In this document: positions 62,249 through 64,000 of the stretch, one piece after another
Layout: each line of letters opens with the position of its first letter
Numbering within the stretch: position 1 is the first letter of the stretch
Source of the DNA: JAXMDC01 sp046349035
Lineage (GTDB): Bacteria; Pseudomonadota; Alphaproteobacteria; Rhizobiales; Kaistiaceae
Direction: 5' to 3'
Assembly: GCA_046349035.1 (NCBI GenBank)
Contig: JAXMDC010000004.1
Span: forward strand, 462,093-526,092
Length of the DNA stretch: 64,000 bases
The notes under the pieces: model-generated
Database searches by the model: none
What the model saw: only the letters and a program-made list of their open reading frames with translations
Told to the model about the DNA's origin: nothing
Position numbers and translations under genes: made by a program

Positions 62249-62890
62249 TCAGCGGCCCTCGGTCAAGGCCAGCCGCAGCGCGAACATCGACAGCACGCTT
62301 GCAAAGACCCAGTCGATCGTCCGCGTCAGCCGGCGCGAGTTCCGGAGCCGGCCGGCAATCCGCTCGGCAAAGAAGATTAGCGGCAGGCAGGTCGGAATCG
62401 CGATCACGGCAAAGGTCAGCCCAAGAAACAGGAGTTTGCCTGGCGCATTGGCATCGTTCGCAGCGACGAACTGCGGCAGGAACGTCAAGTTGAAGACGAT
62501 TATCTTCGGGTTCAGGAGGTCGATCAGCAGCCCCTTGACGAACACCGAAGGCAGCCGCTCCGGCGCCGCACCCTCCTTTAGGCTCAGCGAAGAGCCGTTG
62601 CGAATGGCGTCGTAGGCGAGATAGGCGAGGTAGATCGCTCCGGCGACCTTCAGCACGGTGAAGGCGGTCGCCGACGCCAGCAGCAGCGCCGATAGGCCCG
62701 CCGCGACCAGGAACGCATGGATCACGACTCCGACCCAGGCCCCGAAGAACGCCGCCAGCCCGGCCGCGCGTGACTGCGACACGGTCTTCGACAGGAAGAA
62801 CGTCATGTCCGGTCCGGGCGTCCAGGCAAGGACGATCGCCGCGCCGCTGTAGGCGAGGAGCACCGGCCATTCGGGAACGAAATCGGGCAT
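62249..62890 (-). CDS. LysE/RhtB family amino-acid exporter
   Basis: 213 residues with about six helices: LAYSGAAIVLAWTPGPDMTFFLSKTVSQSRAAGLAAFFGA carries the PGPD signature of the family; KVAGAIYLAYLAYDAIRNGSS, FVKGLLIDLLNPKIIVFNLTFLPQFV and the terminal TIDWVFASVLSMFALRLAL follow. Exports lysine, threonine or homoserine-type compounds in relatives; the substrate here is unknown. Converges on rlmN with a 6-bp gap. Confidence 0.93.
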   Translation of the reverse strand: MPDFVPEWPVLLAYSGAAIVLAWTPGPDMTFFLSKTVSQSRAAGLAAFFGAWVGVVIHAFLVAAGLSALLLASATAFTVLKVAGAIYLAYLAYDAIRNGSSLSLKEGAAPERLPSVFVKGLLIDLLNPKIIVFNLTFLPQFVAANDANAPGKLLFLGLTFAVIAIPTCLPLIFFAERIAGRLRNSRRLTRTIDWVFASVLSMFALRLALTEGR

Positions 62891-62959
62891 TGACGGACAT
62901 CCGCTTCCACCGGAACCGCCGGATGGACCGGCGGCCTCTCCAGCGGCTAGGTATGGGAC

Positions 62960-63736
62960 GTGAATACCGTTCCGCTGCCCGCCGGGCCAGAGCCCGCCGC
63001 CGTCGACGCGACGCCGCGGCCATTTCTGACACCGGCTATGAAGGTGATCGCAGCGGCATTGCTGGTCCTCTCGCTGCTGTTCTGGACGTTCCCCGCCCTC
63101 GATATCGCCGTCGCGCGTCTTTTCTACGTGCCAGGTGAGGGTTTCCCGCTGCAGCAGGTCGAAGCCCTGGTCGCGCTCCGGCGCAGCGGCAACATCGTGT
63201 TCTACGGATCGCTGGTCGCGGCGGTAGTCGTGATCGCACTCCGCCTGCTCCGTCCGGCCTCGCGCTCTCTCGTGCCGGTGCGCGACGCCCTCTTCCTGCT
63301 GTTGACCGCCGCCGCCGGGCCGGGACTCCTCATCAACGGCCTGCTGAAGCCGACCTTCGGTCGCGCCCGGCCGGTCGACGTTCCGCCCTTCAGCCAGAAC
63401 CTCCCCTTCACTCGAGCCTGGGAGGTGAGCCCGGCCTGTTCGCAGAACTGCTCGTTTCCCTCCGGCGAAGGCGGTGCCGCCGCCTGGCTGATCGCCCTGG
63501 CGCTGTTGGCGCCGCCGCGCTGGCGGCGACCCGCCCTCGTGCTAACCGCGGCGTATGCTTTGGCACTGTCGTTGAACCGCATGGCCTTTGGCGGCCACTT
63601 CGTGTCCGACATCGCCGTTGCCTGGGGGCTGGTGCTGCTGCTGATCCTGTTGATCCACCGCGCTCTCTACGACCGGCCGCCGGGGTGGCTGACCGAGGGG
63701 CGCATCGACCGTTGGTTCGCGCGGGGCACAGCCTGA
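62960..63736 (+). CDS. PAP2-type membrane phosphatase with altered PSGH motif
   Basis: 258 residues, GTG start at 62960. About six helices (VIAAALLVLSLLFWTF; IVFYGSLVAAVVVIAL; LVLTAAYALALSL; VLLLILLIHRALY). Motif 1 KPTFGRARP (130-138) and motif 3 R-x5-H-x3-D (R207, H213, D217) fit PAP2 phosphatases of the LpxE/LpxF/PgpB class, but motif 2 reads PSGE (167-170) with Glu in place of the conserved His. The cysteine pair SPACSQNC precedes it. A lipid or lipid-A phosphatase role is inferred; activity is uncertain because of the substitution. Confidence 0.85.
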   Translation: MNTVPLPAGPEPAAVDATPRPFLTPAMKVIAAALLVLSLLFWTFPALDIAVARLFYVPGEGFPLQQVEALVALRRSGNIVFYGSLVAAVVVIALRLLRPASRSLVPVRDALFLLLTAAAGPGLLINGLLKPTFGRARPVDVPPFSQNLPFTRAWEVSPACSQNCSFPSGEGGAAAWLIALALLAPPRWRRPALVLTAAYALALSLNRMAFGGHFVSDIAVAWGLVLLLILLIHRALYDRPPGWLTEGRIDRWFARGTA

Positions 63737-63768
63737 AGCCGGCGTAGGGGCCCGAAAGGCACGCCCGC

Positions 63769-63798
63769 TTGCCCGGCCGCGCCGCTGCAGCCTATAAG
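63769..63798 (+). promoter_or_regulatory. Candidate argG promoter
   Basis: TTGCCC (63769-63774), an 18-bp spacer and TATAAG (63793-63798), about 31 bp before the argG ATG. A plausible housekeeping promoter by eye, with a good -10 and a weak -35. Confidence 0.4.
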
Positions 63799-63828
63799 CC
63801 CGCCTTCACCGCGCTTCTTGGGATCCGC

Positions 63829-64000
63829 ATGGCCAAAGTCAGAAAGGTCGTGCTCGCCTATTCCGGCGGGCTCGACACCTCGATCATCTTGAAGTGGCTG
63901 CAGACCACCTATGGCTGCGAGGTCGTGACCTTCACCGCCGACCTCGGCCAGGGCGAGGAGCTCGAGCCGGCGCGCCGCAAGGCCGAGATGCTCGGCATCA
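63829..64000 (+). CDS. argG: Argininosuccinate synthase (5' end only)
   Basis: Joins citrulline and aspartate in arginine synthesis. The first 57 codons are present: AKVRKVVLAYSGGLDTSIIL contains the ATP-pyrophosphatase SGGxDS/T loop, then W-L-x-x-x-YGCEVVTFTADLGQGEEL, a hallmark of ArgG. The gene continues beyond the window. Confidence 0.96.
   Translation, partial: MAKVRKVVLAYSGGLDTSIILKWLQTTYGCEVVTFTADLGQGEELEPARRKAEMLGI

Overview
The window is a dense, GC-rich stretch of an alphaproteobacterial chromosome. Several features point to that class: an imuA-imuB-dnaE2 cassette behind SOS boxes of the alphaproteobacterial GTTC-N7-GTTC type, divergent hemC and tsaD, a hemD-mitofilin(Mic60)-hemY order, DUF2794, IalB-like and DUF1223 proteins, and tesA divergent from an FtsX-type transporter. 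The order is not decidable from sequence alone; a Rhodospirillales-like lineage is my guess. GTG and TTG starts are frequent. Both edges cut a gene: dnaE2 on the left and argG on the right.

Layout. 1-4.4 kb: SOS mutasome. 4.5-7.9 kb: purH and a heparinase II/III-like protein. 8-10.4 kb: small periplasmic, RNA-end and esterase genes. 10.4-15.2 kb: LolCDE/YbbAP-type exporter, a Bax-inhibitor-1 protein and a PAT-type acetyltransferase. 15.2-18.8 kb: DUF2794, a possible small RNA, htpG and DUF1223. 18.9-24.7 kb: aconitase divergent from ccmABCDG. 24.7-28.1 kb: yciB, a GNAT enzyme, ftsY and mtaB. 28.3-30.6 kb: lemA, a PH-domain protein and an M48 protease. 30.6-34.9 kb: pyrC, a lytic transglycosylase, a lectin-like exported protein and a SUMF1-fold protein. 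35-38.4 kb: tRNA-Ala, YggT, DUF167, a GNAT enzyme, and efp divergent from epmA. 38.5-42.7 kb: a tRNA-Cys-like gene, PPi-dependent phosphofructokinase, an ABC-2 exporter, a FecR-domain protein and tRNA-Thr. 42.8-47.5 kb: hemC-hemD-mic60-hemY. 47.6-51.7 kb: tsaD, gpsA, an EVE protein, a polysaccharide deacetylase and a YARHG protein. 51.9-53.8 kb: acs. 53.9-58.5 kb: a four-gene archaic (Csu-type) chaperone-usher pilus. 58.7-64 kb: htpX, rsmB, rlmN, a LysE exporter, a PAP2 phosphatase and argG.

Most of the content is core metabolism and envelope biology. Functional groups are SOS mutagenesis, cytochrome c maturation (A-D and G only, so the E/F/H part must lie elsewhere), the middle of heme synthesis, EF-P beta-lysylation, membrane-protein targeting and quality control (FtsY, HtpX, M48/LemA, BI-1), and surface attachment. 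No CRISPR array, prophage, transposase or obvious defence island was seen.

The points most worth checking are: a tRNA-Cys-like gene with an apparent 13-bp acceptor/T stack and a 6-nt anticodon loop; a patch of many frameshifts confined to mic60 and hemY; two small frame breaks in an otherwise conserved acs; a terminator-ended structured RNA candidate before htpG; a PAP2 enzyme with Glu in place of the PSGH histidine; and a SUMF1-fold exported protein without the formylglycine-enzyme cysteines. I see no clearly new multi-gene system, so these are reported as individual observations.
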